Source of the DNA: Methylobacterium sp. BTF04
GTDB taxonomy: Bacteria > Pseudomonadota > Alphaproteobacteria > Rhizobiales > Beijerinckiaceae
Direction of reading: 5' to 3'
DNA length: 64,000 bases
NCBI RefSeq assembly: GCF_010692745.1
Contig: NZ_JAAHTB010000004.1
Location: forward strand, 62,001 to 126,000
Shown: in pieces, positions 27,748-37,544 of the stretch
Layout: every line of letters begins with the position of its first letter
Numbering within the stretch: position 1 is the first letter of the stretch
The notes under the pieces: generated by a model
Databases searched by the model: none
Told to the model about the DNA's origin: nothing
What the model saw: the letters and a program-made list of their open reading frames with translations, nothing else
Translations under genes and position numbers: made by a program

Positions 27748-28818
27748 ATGACGGCTGAGCCCAAACCCGGAATGACCTACGCGGAAGCGGGCGTCGACAT
27801 CGATGCCGGCAATGCCATGGTCGAGACCATCAAGCCGCTGGTGCGGGCCACGCGCCGGCCGGGGGCGGATGCCGAGATCGGCGGCTTCGGCGGCCTGTTC
27901 GACCTCAAGGCCGCCGGTTTCCGGGATCCGATCCTGGTGGCGGCCAATGACGGCGTCGGCACCAAGGTAAAGATCGCCATCGAGACCGGGCGTCACGACA
28001 CCATCGGCATCGACCTCGTGGCGATGTGCGTGAACGACATCATCGTCCAGGGCGCCGAGCCCCTGTTCTTCCTCGATTACTTCGCCACGGCCAAGCTGGT
28101 GCCGGGGGTGGGCGCCGACATCGTGCGCGGCATCGCGGCGGGCTGCCGGATCGCCGGCTGCGCGCTCATCGGCGGCGAGACCGCCGAGATGCCGGGCCTG
28201 TACAACGGCGCGGATTACGATCTGGCCGGCTTCAGCGTCGGGGCGGCCGAGCGCGGCACCCTGCTGCCGCGCGGCAACATCGTGCCCGGCGACGTGGTTT
28301 TGGGCCTGCCCTCCTCGGGCGTGCATTCCAACGGCTTCTCGCTGGTGCGCCGCATCGTCGAGAAGAGCGGCCTGTCCTATGACGATCCGGCTCCGTTCGA
28401 GCCCACCCGGACCCTGGGCGAGGCACTGCTGGAGCCGACCCAGATCTACGTGAAGCCGCTGCTGGCGGCGCTCCGGAGCACCGACGGGATCAAGGCGCTC
28501 GCCCACATCACCGGTGGCGGCTTTCCCGACAACCTCCCGCGCGTGCTGCCCGATGGGGTCGGCATCCGCATCGACCTCGACGCGATCATCCCGCCGCCGG
28601 TCTTCGGCTGGCTCTCGGAGGTGGGCGGCGTCGCCGAATCCGAGATGCTGCGCACCTTCAACTGCGGCATCGGCATGGTGGTGGTGGTCTCGCCGGAGCG
28701 CGTCAGTGCGGTGTCGAAGGCCCTCGACCTCGGCGGGGCTTCGCCGGTGCGCCTCGGTCGCATCACCGCGCGCGGCGCCGAGCCGGTGACCTTCGAAGGC
28801 CGGCTCGCCTTCCGATGA
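27748..28818 (+). CDS. purM: Phosphoribosylformylglycinamidine cyclo-ligase (AIR synthetase)
   Basis: A 356-residue enzyme for step 5 of purine synthesis: ATP-dependent ring closure of FGAM to AIR. Conserved elements are [76 protein letters not shown] and [18 protein letters not shown] 27748 ([15 protein letters not shown]) fits the family start; the in-frame extension back to 27598 overlaps the divergent promoter area and is not conserved in type. It overlaps purN by 4 nt (ATGA). Confidence 0.95.
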   Translation: MTAEPKPGMTYAEAGVDIDAGNAMVETIKPLVRATRRPGADAEIGGFGGLFDLKAAGFRDPILVAANDGVGTKVKIAIETGRHDTIGIDLVAMCVNDIIVQGAEPLFFLDYFATAKLVPGVGADIVRGIAAGCRIAGCALIGGETAEMPGLYNGADYDLAGFSVGAAERGTLLPRGNIVPGDVVLGLPSSGVHSNGFSLVRRIVEKSGLSYDDPAPFEPTRTLGEALLEPTQIYVKPLLAALRSTDGIKALAHITGGGFPDNLPRVLPDGVGIRIDLDAIIPPPVFGWLSEVGGVAESEMLRTFNCGIGMVVVVSPERVSAVSKALDLGGASPVRLGRITARGAEPVTFEGRLAFR

Positions 28819-29471
28819 CGTCACCCCGGAAGTGTCGGGTCGCGATCCTGATCTCGGGGCGCGGCTCGAACATGGCCTCGCTGATCGCGGCGGCGCGGGC
28901 GCCGGACTATCCGGCCGAGATCGTGCTCGTGGCCTCCAACCGGCCGGAGGCCGGGGGGCTCGCCGCGGCGGCGCAGGCCGGCATCGCCACCCGGGCGCTC
29001 GACCACAAGGCCCATGCGAGCCGGGCCGCCTTCGACGCGGCCCTGCAGCTCGAGCTCGTCGCCGCCGGGATCGACCTCGTGGTGCTCGCCGGCTTCATGC
29101 GGATCTTTTCCGACGGCTTCGTCGAGGCCTGGGCGGGCCGCATGATCAACATCCACCCCTCGCTGCTGCCGCTGTTCAAGGGCGTCCACACCCACGACCA
29201 GGCGCTTGCTGCCGGGGTCCGCCTGCACGGCTGCACCGTGCATTACGTGGTGCCCGAACTCGATGCCGGCCCGATCATCGCCCAGGCCGCCGTGCCGGTT
29301 CATCCCGGCGACGATGCCGATGCGCTCGCCGCCCGCATCCTGGTGCAGGAGCACCGCCTCTATCCGGCAGCCCTCGCGCTGGTGGCCGGCGGCCAAGTGC
29401 GGCTGGAGGAGGGGCGGGTGACGTTCTCGGCGGATGTGGCCGGTGGCGCGGGCGCGCTGCTGAGCCTGTGA
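28815..29471 (+). CDS. purN: Phosphoribosylglycinamide formyltransferase
   Basis: A 218-residue enzyme that transfers the formyl group from 10-formyl-THF to GAR. It has [20 protein letters not shown] for nucleotide/GAR binding, [19 protein letters not shown], and the active-site set Asn-His-Asp as [13 protein letters not shown], then [23 protein letters not shown] 28815 overlaps the purM stop, so the two steps are translationally coupled. Length is normal. Confidence 0.95.
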   Translation: MTSPRKCRVAILISGRGSNMASLIAAARAPDYPAEIVLVASNRPEAGGLAAAAQAGIATRALDHKAHASRAAFDAALQLELVAAGIDLVVLAGFMRIFSDGFVEAWAGRMINIHPSLLPLFKGVHTHDQALAAGVRLHGCTVHYVVPELDAGPIIAQAAVPVHPGDDADALAARILVQEHRLYPAALALVAGGQVRLEEGRVTFSADVAGGAGALLSL

Positions 29472-29671
29472 AGCCTGGCCAGCGACCCGATCGACAGGGG
29501 CAGGCCCAGGACGCGCCGATAGAGGTCGAGGCGGCGCAAGGTCCGGCGTTTCGCATCGGGCGAGAGCGTCGCGGATGCGTGCCCGGCCGCGGTGAGCACG
29601 ATATCGGCGTCGCGTGGCGCCAACGCCGCCAGGGCGCGAAGCGGCGGGAGGGGGAAAGAAGCATCGTCCAT
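29360..29671 (-). CDS. Hypothetical protein overlapping the 3' end of purN
   Basis: A frame of 103 residues from ATG 29671. LALAAL-type helical segments such as LRALAALAPRDADIVL and RRTLRRLDLYRRVLGLPL in the first two thirds look like a real small soluble protein. The last ~37 residues lie antisense to purN and are Ser/Pro/Thr-rich. There is no other gene in 29472-29941. Could equally be a chance frame in GC-rich DNA. Confidence 0.35.
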   Translation of the reverse strand: MDDASFPLPPLRALAALAPRDADIVLTAAGHASATLSPDAKRRTLRRLDLYRRVLGLPLSIGSLARLHRLSSAPAPPATSAENVTRPSSSRTWPPATSARAAG

Positions 29672-29941
29672 GGCCGCTGCTACGGTGCCGGCGGCGGCTT
29701 CGGGTTCACGCGCCGCGACCAAATCCGCCGGCATGATTGACGCGCGGTTAGCGGGGTGTCCGACCGGGCGGGGTTCGACGGGCAACGGGCACCCCGATCA
29801 CGCGTTCGGCAGGTGGGACGCGGCCGGGCGAATCGCCCCCACTGTCGGTCTTCAATCTATTGAAATAGACTTTTGTTGACCTGGAATTTTCGATTGACTA
29901 GATCATTATAGGATAAATAATTTGATGATTGGAGTAATAAA

Positions 29942-31243
29942 TTGGAAAAAATTACTCTTGCAAACATATTTGAACCGAGACGAAGTCGTGTAGTCGAAGA
30001 TTTCCGTATCTCGCTCGCCGGATCGAGAGTTTGTTTAGTAAATTTCGCGACTGGAACTATATTTGAAGAAGGGCAGCGACTTCAAAATAGCTCGGCGGCC
30101 TTGTCGGGTGAATTCGATTTCATCCGCGCGTGGTCGAAGCCGCGCTTGATGGAAACGGAATTTTATCAAGAAAACAAAGATATTCTTGAATTGCCTCGCG
30201 GTGCCGGATGCTGGCTTTGGAAGCCGTATATCATCGGCGATGCGATCTCTTTCCTTAAGGATGGAGATTTTGTCATTTACTGCGATACGGGCCTAGATGC
30301 CACGCGATCGATCGATCATTCTATATTCCCGCTCTGTGCGTGGCTCGCCGAGAAACCCAACCGGATCGGTGTCACGCATCTTTCAGGCTACAAAAACTTA
30401 GCGTGGACGAAACGTGACTGCTTTTTCTATATGGACTGCAACGAACCTGGGTATTGGGAGGTTGACCAGATACAGGCGTCGTATGTCGCTTTGCAGATCA
30501 ATCCCTACACGCGTTCTCTGGTAAAGTATTGGGTCGAGGCCAGCCGAGATAGGCGGATCATCACTGACGATACCAACGTGTGCGGCCTAGACGACCATCC
30601 CGAATTTATTGAGCATCGGCATGATCAAAGTATTCTCACAAATCTTATTTTGAAATATGGATTTGAGTTTCCGCGCAACGATTCCGCGCTCGCCCTGAAA
30701 AAGAATATCAACGATTTGCTCCACAAGAAGCTAAATAGGGCTGCGGCCGTTGCAAAAGGCTTCAGAGTTACTGAATGTCGAGCAGAGAAAAGCTCACTTT
30801 CGTTTTGGTCTCCTCATCGGAATGGAGCATCTCTCGCTTTAGACGTACAGCATCCTCACGCCTATGCCTTTCACACTGATCGAGAGCATGCTCCCTGGTG
30901 GATGGCACGATTCAAAGAATGCAAGCTCTCCGAAATTCAGATCCGCAACCGGGTCGATGCCGAACACGCTCGTGCTGCCTCACTGTGTGTGGAGGTGGAG
31001 ACCGCGCCGGATCAATGGGTTGAGGTCTTCGATGCAAAATTTATGCAGTGGAATTTGAAGTCACCAATTATATTGGAACTATCCGGTATCAAGGCACAAG
31101 GTGTTCGCGTATCATTGCGCGCTGAAGAATTTCTGCATTTACATTCAGTCGGTATCTTCAGTTCAGAGCCGCACATCCCTAGGGTGGAAAGTGTGGACCT
31201 AATGCAGGAAGTACAAACCGTATCGAATGATCTCACTGATTGA
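29942..31243 (+). CDS. Putative glycosyltransferase-like protein with C-terminal discoidin-like domain
   Basis: A 433-residue protein from TTG 29942 (GGAG 7 nt upstream). Residues 88-118 contain GAGCWLWKPYIIGDAISFL and GDFVIYCDTG, the 'Y/CWxWKPY ... GDxxxYxDxG' pattern of glycosyltransferases found in capsule/LPS loci, with CDTG as the likely DxD-type site. The last ~130 residues (LSEIQIRNRVDA, VEVETAPDQWVEVFDA, GVRVSLRAEEFLHLHSVGIF) read like an F5/8-type discoidin carbohydrate-binding domain. GC is much lower than flanking purN and pyrB, and no related genes are adjacent, implying a laterally acquired single gene. Specificity unknown. Confidence 0.68.
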   Translation: MEKITLANIFEPRRSRVVEDFRISLAGSRVCLVNFATGTIFEEGQRLQNSSAALSGEFDFIRAWSKPRLMETEFYQENKDILELPRGAGCWLWKPYIIGDAISFLKDGDFVIYCDTGLDATRSIDHSIFPLCAWLAEKPNRIGVTHLSGYKNLAWTKRDCFFYMDCNEPGYWEVDQIQASYVALQINPYTRSLVKYWVEASRDRRIITDDTNVCGLDDHPEFIEHRHDQSILTNLILKYGFEFPRNDSALALKKNINDLLHKKLNRAAAVAKGFRVTECRAEKSSLSFWSPHRNGASLALDVQHPHAYAFHTDREHAPWWMARFKECKLSEIQIRNRVDAEHARAASLCVEVETAPDQWVEVFDAKFMQWNLKSPIILELSGIKAQGVRVSLRAEEFLHLHSVGIFSSEPHIPRVESVDLMQEVQTVSNDLTD

Positions 31244-31307
31244 AGATGCATTCGATCGAGGTGCATCCTGTGTCTTTTCACAAGGCGCCAGGACCTAATT
31301 TTAAGAA

Positions 31308-32258
31308 TCACGCGTTCGGCAGATGCGTCGCCAGCGCTTCCAGCACCGCCATGCGCACGGCGACGCCCATCTCCACCTGTTCGCGGATGAGCGATTGCGC
31401 GCCATCGGCCACTTCCGAGGAAATCTCGACGCCGCGGTTCATCGGGCCCGGATGCATCACCAGGGCGTCGGGGGCGGCCAGGCGCAGTTTGTCGGCGTCG
31501 AGGCCGAAATAGCGGAAATACTCCTTCACCGAGGGCACGAACGAGCCGTTCATGCGCTCGCGCTGGAGGCGCAGCATCATGACGATGTCGCAGCCAGCCA
31601 ACCCTTTGCGCATATCGGTGAAGACCGTGACGCCGAAGCGCTCGATGCCGGTGGGGAGCAGCGTCGAGGGGCCGATGACCCGGACCTGGGCGCCGAGCGC
31701 CTGCAACAGGATGATGTTGGAACGGGCGACCCGGCTGTGGAGCACGTCGCCGCAGATCGCCACAGTCAGGCCCTCGATCCGGCCCTTGTTGCGGCGGATG
31801 GTCAGCGCGTCGAGGAGGGCCTGCGTCGGGTGCTCGTGGGCGCCGTCGCCGGCATTGACCACGGCGCAATCGACCTTGCGGGCGAGGAGATGCACGGCGC
31901 CCGCCGCATGGTGGCGCACCACGATGATGTCGGGGCGCATGGCGTTGAGGGTCGCCGCGGTGTCGATGAGGGTCTCGCCCTTCTTCACCGAGGACGAGGC
32001 CACCGACATGTTCATCACGTCGGCGCCGAGGCGCTTGCCGGCGAGTTCGAACGAGGATTGCGTCCGGGTCGAGGGCTCGAAGAACAGGTTGATCTGGGTG
32101 CGTCCGCGCAAGGTGGTGCGCTTCTTCTCCACCTGCCGCGACAGGGCCACGGCGTCGTCGGCGCGCGCCAGCAGGGCCTCGATGTCGGGGCGCGACAGCC
32201 CCTCGATGCCGAGGAGATGGCGGTGCGGGAAGCCGGGTGCGGACGGAGCGTTTGTCAT
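31308..32258 (-). CDS. pyrB: Aspartate carbamoyltransferase catalytic chain
   Basis: A 316-residue enzyme of pyrimidine synthesis: carbamoyl phosphate plus aspartate to N-carbamoyl-aspartate. [20 protein letters not shown] holds the carbamoyl-phosphate loop, [13 protein letters not shown] the mobile 80s-type loop, [20 protein letters not shown] the His/Gln site, and [12 protein letters not shown] the aspartate side. All catalytic residues appear intact. ATG 32258 ([10 protein letters not shown]) is chosen; the frame is open to 32687 but runs into topA's upstream region. pyrC is not within view downstream; instead a low-GC gene converges from the left. Confidence 0.95.
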   Translation of the reverse strand: MTNAPSAPGFPHRHLLGIEGLSRPDIEALLARADDAVALSRQVEKKRTTLRGRTQINLFFEPSTRTQSSFELAGKRLGADVMNMSVASSSVKKGETLIDTAATLNAMRPDIIVVRHHAAGAVHLLARKVDCAVVNAGDGAHEHPTQALLDALTIRRNKGRIEGLTVAICGDVLHSRVARSNIILLQALGAQVRVIGPSTLLPTGIERFGVTVFTDMRKGLAGCDIVMMLRLQRERMNGSFVPSVKEYFRYFGLDADKLRLAAPDALVMHPGPMNRGVEISSEVADGAQSLIREQVEMGVAVRMAVLEALATHLPNA

Positions 32259-32540
32259 CACCGGGCCAGCGCTACAGCGGGCGCGCGAAGGCCGCAAGAC
32301 AGAGACTCGCGACAACGGGGCGCCGGCCCGGACCATCGCGCACGTCCCGCGCCCGGACGGCGCGGCCCGACGGAGCCCGATCCCGCCTCCATTTGACATC
32401 GCCCCGACGTTAACCCACTTCATGCCCCGCGAAAGGCCCCCTCCGAGGGCGCCACGCCTCCCGCACCGTCCCGAGCGTGCGCCCTTTGCGCATCCGGCCG
32501 CTGTCGCGGGCAGGCCCTGACGAGAGGCTAGAATCCGTCC

Positions 32541-35312
32541 ATGAAAGTCGTCGTCGTCGAGTCGCCGGCCAAGGCCAAGACGATCAACAAGTACCTCGGC
32601 CGCGACTACGAGGTGCTCGCCTCGTTCGGCCATATTCGCGACCTGCCCGCCAAGGACGGCTCCGTCGACCCGGAGGCCGATTTCCACATGCTGTGGGAGC
32701 TGGACGAACGCGGCTCAAAGCGCGTCTCCGACATCGTCAAGGCGCTCAAGGGCGCCGACGGCCTGATCCTGGCGACCGATCCGGATCGCGAGGGCGAGGC
32801 GATCTCGTGGCACGTGGTCGAGGCGTTGACCGCCCGGCGCGCCCTCAAGGGCATGCCGGTGGAGCGGGTGACCTTCAACGCCATCACCAAGTCGGCGGTG
32901 GACACCGCCATGCGCAATCCGCGCCAGATCGACCAGGCCCTGGTCGACGCTTATCTGGCCCGGCGCGCCCTCGACTACCTCGTCGGCTTCAACCTCTCTC
33001 CGGTCCTGTGGCGCAAGCTTCCTGGGGCCCGCTCGGCCGGCCGCGTGCAATCGGTGGCCTTGCGCCTCGTCTGCGAGCGCGAGCGCGAGATCGAGGTCTT
33101 CAAGCCGCGCGAGTACTGGTCGCTGGTGGCGACCCTGGTGACCGAAACCGGCGCGGTGTTCGAGGCCCGGCTCACCGGTGCCGACGGCAAGAAGATCCAG
33201 CGCCTCGACATCGGCAACGGCGCGGATGCGGCTGCGTTCAAGCGCGACCTCGAACTCGCCACCTTCTCGGTCGCCAGCGTCGAGGCCAAGCCCGCCAAGC
33301 GCCACCCGGCGCCGCCCTTCACCACCTCGACGCTGCAGCAGGAAGCCTCGCGTAAGCTCGGGATGGCCCCGGCCCAGACCATGCGGGCCGCGCAGAAACT
33401 GTACGAAGGCGTCGAGATCGGCGGCGAGACCGTGGGCCTCATCACCTACATGCGGACCGACGGCGTCGACATGGCGCCGGAGGCCATCGCCGATGCGCGC
33501 CGCGTCATCGCCAAGGAATACGGCGAGCGCTACCTGCCGGCGGCCCCGCGCAAGTACAGCACCAAGGCCAAGAACGCGCAGGAGGCCCACGAAGCCGTGC
33601 GCCCCACCGACATGGGCCGGCTGCCGAAGACGGTGGCCCGCACGGTGGATGCCGAGCAGGCCAAGCTCTACGAGTTGATCTGGACCCGCACGGTGGCGAG
33701 CCAGATGGAATCGGCCGAGCTGGAGCGCACCACCGTCGACGTGACCGCGGCGGTGGGGCCGCGCAAGCTGGAGCTGCGCGCCACCGGCCAGGTGGTGAAG
33801 TTCGATGGCTTCCTCACCCTCTACCAGGAGGGCAAGGACGACGAGGAGGACGAGGACGGCAAGCGCCTGCCGCCGATGAAGGCCGGCGACGCCCTGAAGC
33901 GCGAGCGCATCGCCTCGACCCAGCACTTCACCGAGCCGCCGCCGCGCTACTCCGAGGCCAGCCTCGTCAAGCGCATGGAAGAGCTCGGCATCGGGCGGCC
34001 CTCGACCTACGCGGCGATCCTGCAGACGCTGCGCGACAGAGAATATGTGAAGATCGAGAAGAAGCGGCTCGTGGCCGAGGACAAGGGCCGCCTCGTCACC
34101 GGCTTCCTCGAGAGCTTCTTCAAGCGCTACGTCGAGTACGACTTCACGGCCGAACTGGAGGGCCAGCTCGACCGCGTCTCCAATGCCGAGATCGACTGGC
34201 GCGAGGTGCTGCGTGAGTTCTGGAAGGATTTCTCCGCCGCCATCGCCGGCACCAAGGAGCTGCGCGTCACGGAAGTACTCGATGCGCTCAACGATCTTCT
34301 GGGCGCGCACATCTTTCCCGAAAAGGCCGACGGCTCGAATCCGCGCACCTGCCCGACCTGCGGCTCGGGCCAGCTCTCGCTGAAGCTCGGCAAGTTCGGC
34401 GCCTTCGTCGGCTGCTCGAACTACCCGGAGTGCAAGTACACCCGCCAACTCGCCGCCACCGGCGTCGAGGGGGATGGCGACGGCAGCTCGGAGAATGGCG
34501 GACAGCCCGGCACCCGCGTGCTCGGCACCGACCCGGTCTCGGGCCTGGCGGTCACCGTGCGCGACGGCCGCTTCGGCCCGTTCGTGCAGCTCGGTGAGGC
34601 TTCCACCGACAAGGAGGCGGCCAAGCCCAAGCGCTCCTCGATCCCCAAGGGCCTCAGCCCCTCGGCGGTGGATCTGGAGAAGGCCCTGAAGTTGCTGTCG
34701 CTGCCGCGCGAGGTCGCCAAGCATCCGGAGACCGGCGAGCCGATCCTGGCCAATCTCGGCCGCTTCGGACCCTACGTCCAGCACGGCAAGATGTACGCGA
34801 ATCTCGGCCGCGACGACGACGTTCTGGAGATCGGCGCGAACCGCGCCATCGACATCATCGTCGCCAAGGAGCAGGGCGGCGGCCGGCGCGGTCCCGCCGC
34901 CGATCCCGGCCGACCGCTCGGCGCGCACCCGGAGAGCGGCAAGCCGATCGTGGTCAAATCGGGCAAGTACGGCCCCTACGTCACCGACGGCACCACCAAC
35001 GCGACGCTGCCCAAGACCCTGGCGTCCGAGGACATCGCGCTGCCCCAGGCCCTGGAACTGATCGCCGCCCGCGAGGCGGCGGGGGGCTCCAAGAAGAAGG
35101 CTCCGGCCCGGAAGGCGGCAGGTGCCAAGACTGCCGGGACCAAGGCGCCGGCCAAGAAGGCCGCTGCGAAGAAGGCCGCGCCCCCTGAGGGTGACGCGAC
35201 GCCCAAGGCCGCCGCCAAGAAGGCGCCGGCCAAAGCCGCTGCCAAGACGAGTGCTTCCAAGACGAGTGCTGCCAAACCCGCGGCGAAGACCGCCGTTCGC
35301 AAGAAGGCCTGA
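32541..35312 (+). CDS. topA: DNA topoisomerase I
   Basis: A 923-residue type IA topoisomerase that relaxes negative supercoils. The Toprim domain has [16 protein letters not shown] with Glu8 and [15 protein letters not shown] at about 79-92. The catalytic Tyr is Tyr303 in [10 protein letters not shown]. One Zn-binding unit is clear ([10 protein letters not shown] ... [10 protein letters not shown]), followed by further topo-C repeats (KFGPFV/KYGPYV type) and a Lys/Ala-rich tail of about 75 residues that probably binds DNA nonspecifically. The alphaproteobacterial form is longer than the E. coli enzyme in its tail. A terminator hairpin follows at 35324. Confidence 0.95.
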   Translation: MKVVVVESPAKAKTINKYLGRDYEVLASFGHIRDLPAKDGSVDPEADFHMLWELDERGSKRVSDIVKALKGADGLILATDPDREGEAISWHVVEALTARRALKGMPVERVTFNAITKSAVDTAMRNPRQIDQALVDAYLARRALDYLVGFNLSPVLWRKLPGARSAGRVQSVALRLVCEREREIEVFKPREYWSLVATLVTETGAVFEARLTGADGKKIQRLDIGNGADAAAFKRDLELATFSVASVEAKPAKRHPAPPFTTSTLQQEASRKLGMAPAQTMRAAQKLYEGVEIGGETVGLITYMRTDGVDMAPEAIADARRVIAKEYGERYLPAAPRKYSTKAKNAQEAHEAVRPTDMGRLPKTVARTVDAEQAKLYELIWTRTVASQMESAELERTTVDVTAAVGPRKLELRATGQVVKFDGFLTLYQEGKDDEEDEDGKRLPPMKAGDALKRERIASTQHFTEPPPRYSEASLVKRMEELGIGRPSTYAAILQTLRDREYVKIEKKRLVAEDKGRLVTGFLESFFKRYVEYDFTAELEGQLDRVSNAEIDWREVLREFWKDFSAAIAGTKELRVTEVLDALNDLLGAHIFPEKADGSNPRTCPTCGSGQLSLKLGKFGAFVGCSNYPECKYTRQLAATGVEGDGDGSSENGGQPGTRVLGTDPVSGLAVTVRDGRFGPFVQLGEASTDKEAAKPKRSSIPKGLSPSAVDLEKALKLLSLPREVAKHPETGEPILANLGRFGPYVQHGKMYANLGRDDDVLEIGANRAIDIIVAKEQGGGRRGPAADPGRPLGAHPESGKPIVVKSGKYGPYVTDGTTNATLPKTLASEDIALPQALELIAAREAAGGSKKKAPARKAAGAKTAGTKAPAKKAAAKKAAPPEGDATPKAAAKKAPAKAAAKTSASKTSAAKPAAKTAVRKKA

Positions 35313-35323
35313 CCCGGAAAAAG

Positions 35324-35348
35324 ACCCTCCCCCTCTGCGGGGGAGGGT
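35324..35348 (+). terminator. Terminator hairpin after topA
   Basis: Perfect 10-bp arms ACCCTCCCCC and GGGGGAGGGT with loop TCTGC, 12 nt past the topA stop. No T-run follows, so termination strength is uncertain. Confidence 0.6.
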
Positions 35349-35429
35349 ACCGGCAGAGCAGGAAGGAACACCGGCCGCCGAGCGTCATCGCCCTGCCATC
35401 GACGCCGGCTATGGGCGACGCTCGCCAAG

Positions 35430-37424
35430 ATGCAGAGCCCGGAGCCGATGATGACGCAGCCGACGCGAACCCGCTCGCAGGCGGCGGAAGCCGCCGAGGA
35501 TGCCGGCTCGAATCCGAGCCCCAACGCCACCTTCGGCGACGTGGTCGCCGCGCGCTTCGACCGGCGCGATCTCCTGCGCGGACTGCTCGGAGTCGGCGCC
35601 ATCGCCGCCGTGGTGACGCCGCGCGCGCTCGCCGCCGGGAGCGCGCAGGCCGCCGAAACGCCGACGCGCTTTCCCTTCGCGGAAATCGAGGCGGGCTCGG
35701 ACACGCACCACCATGTCGCGGCTGGCCACGATGCCGAGATCCTGATCCGCTGGGGCGACCCGGTCCTGCCCGGCGCTCCGGCCTTCGATCCGTACAACCA
35801 GTCGGCGGCGGCGCAGGCCCAGCAATTCGGCTACAACAACGACTTCGTCGGCTACTTCCCGATGCCGGGGGCGGCCGATCCGGCGGGCCACGGCCTGCTG
35901 GTGATCAACCACGAATACACCAACGAGGAACTGATGTTCCCGGGCCTGGGGCGCCAGGACATCAAGTCGGTCGCCTTCGCGGGCATGACGCAGGCCCTCG
36001 TCGACATCGAGATGGCGGCCCATGGCGGTTCGGTGATCGAGATCAAGCGGACCGCCGGACGCTGGGCGGTGGTGCCGGATTCGCGCTACGCCCGCCGCAT
36101 CACCGTGGAGACGCCGATGGTGCTGTCGGGTCCGGCCGCCGGCGCCGAACGGCTCAGGACCGCCGCCGACCCCACCGGCCGCGCGGTCCACGGCATGATC
36201 AACAACTGCGCCGGCGGCACGACCCCGTGGGGCACGTGGCTCACCTGCGAGGAGAACATCAACTACTACTTTTCGGGAGCGCTCCCGCCGGATTCGCCGG
36301 AAGCCGCCAACCACAAGCGCTTCAATCTCCCCAACAGCGCCTATGCCTGGGGCCGCTTCCACGAACGCTTCGACATCTCGAAAACCCCGCACGAGCCCAA
36401 CCGCTTCGGCTGGGTGGTGGAGATCGATCCGTTCGATCCGACCGCGACCCCGAAGAAGCGCACCGCCATGGGCCGGTTCAAGCACGAGGGCGCCGCCGGG
36501 ATCATCGCGAAAACCGGTCAGTACGTCGTCTACCAGGGCGACGACGAGCGCTTCGACTACATCTACAAGTTCGTCACCACCGGCCGGGCGGAGAGCGGCG
36601 ACCGCGACCTCCTCGATTCCGGCACGTTGCACGTCGCCCGCTTCGACACGGACGGGCGCGGTGCGTGGATGCCGCTGGTGTTCGGCCAGGGTCCGCTGAC
36701 CCCGCAGAACGGCTTCCACTCCCAGGCCGACGTGCTGATCGGGACGCGACTCGCCGCCGATCTCCTCGGCGCCACCAAGATGGACCGTCCCGAGGACGTC
36801 GAGGCGAACCCGAAGACCGGCAAGGTCTACGTGATGCTCACCAACAACGGAAAGCGCACACCCGACCAGGTCGACGCCGTGAACCCGCGCGCCGACAACC
36901 GCTTCGGCCACATCGTCGAACTCACCCCCGATGCCGACGACCACGCCGCCTTGGGGTTCGGCTGGGAGATCCTGGTGCGTTGCGGCGACCCGGCGATCGC
37001 GGCGGTGGGCGCCACCTTCTCGTCGGCCACCACCCGGAACGGCTGGTTCGGCATGCCGGACAATTGCGCGGTGGACGGCCAGGGCCGGCTCTGGGTCGCC
37101 ACCGACGGCAACTCGCCCGCGCGCACCGGCCGCGCCGACGGGATCTGGGCCCTGGAGACGGACGGGCAGGGCCGCGGCACCGGCAAGCACTTCTTCCGGG
37201 TGCCGTGCGGCGCCGAGATGTGCGGGCCATATTTCACCCCCGACGACACCACCTTCTTCGTCGCCGTCCAGCATCCGGGCGAGGCCGACGAGGACGACCC
37301 CAAGGCTGTGCCCGCCACCTTCGAGGCGCCCTCCACCCGCTGGCCGGATTTCGACCCCGCCCTGCCGCCGCGCCCGGCGGTGCTGACGATCACCCGGCGC
37401 GGCGGCGGGCGCGTCGGCACCTGA
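35430..37424 (+). CDS. phoX: PhoX family phosphatase, Tat-exported
   Basis: A 664-residue protein. Residues 44-70 (FDRRDLLRGLLGVGAIAAV, ending ALAAG) form a twin-arginine-type signal. The mature part shows PhoX features: YNNDFVGYFPMPG, GLLVINHEYTNEELMFPG, NNCAGGTTPWGTWLTCEENI, GWVVEIDPFDP and MDRPEDVEANPKTGKVYVML. PhoX is a Ca/Fe-dependent periplasmic alkaline phosphatase releasing phosphate from organophosphates under phosphate limitation. Other in-frame starts (35448, 35451) would only shorten the pre-signal leader. No pho box was identified upstream. The C-terminus is complete. Confidence 0.88.
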   Translation: MQSPEPMMTQPTRTRSQAAEAAEDAGSNPSPNATFGDVVAARFDRRDLLRGLLGVGAIAAVVTPRALAAGSAQAAETPTRFPFAEIEAGSDTHHHVAAGHDAEILIRWGDPVLPGAPAFDPYNQSAAAQAQQFGYNNDFVGYFPMPGAADPAGHGLLVINHEYTNEELMFPGLGRQDIKSVAFAGMTQALVDIEMAAHGGSVIEIKRTAGRWAVVPDSRYARRITVETPMVLSGPAAGAERLRTAADPTGRAVHGMINNCAGGTTPWGTWLTCEENINYYFSGALPPDSPEAANHKRFNLPNSAYAWGRFHERFDISKTPHEPNRFGWVVEIDPFDPTATPKKRTAMGRFKHEGAAGIIAKTGQYVVYQGDDERFDYIYKFVTTGRAESGDRDLLDSGTLHVARFDTDGRGAWMPLVFGQGPLTPQNGFHSQADVLIGTRLAADLLGATKMDRPEDVEANPKTGKVYVMLTNNGKRTPDQVDAVNPRADNRFGHIVELTPDADDHAALGFGWEILVRCGDPAIAAVGATFSSATTRNGWFGMPDNCAVDGQGRLWVATDGNSPARTGRADGIWALETDGQGRGTGKHFFRVPCGAEMCGPYFTPDDTTFFVAVQHPGEADEDDPKAVPATFEAPSTRWPDFDPALPPRPAVLTITRRGGGRVGT

Positions 37425-37544
37425 GCGCTTCTGGGACAGCGTTAACGGAATCGGTGCACAGTCCAGGCAGAACGCCGGACTGGCGCGGGCCTTGCGGTAC
37501 CGCAGCCATTCCCGTTTCCGTTTCGTTCTGGTAGGGTCGCGATC

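Noticed and set aside
26467-28824. In-frame minus-strand extension upstream of hda covering the permease and purM
   Set aside because: Overlaps two clear genes; hda homology begins at ATG 26466.
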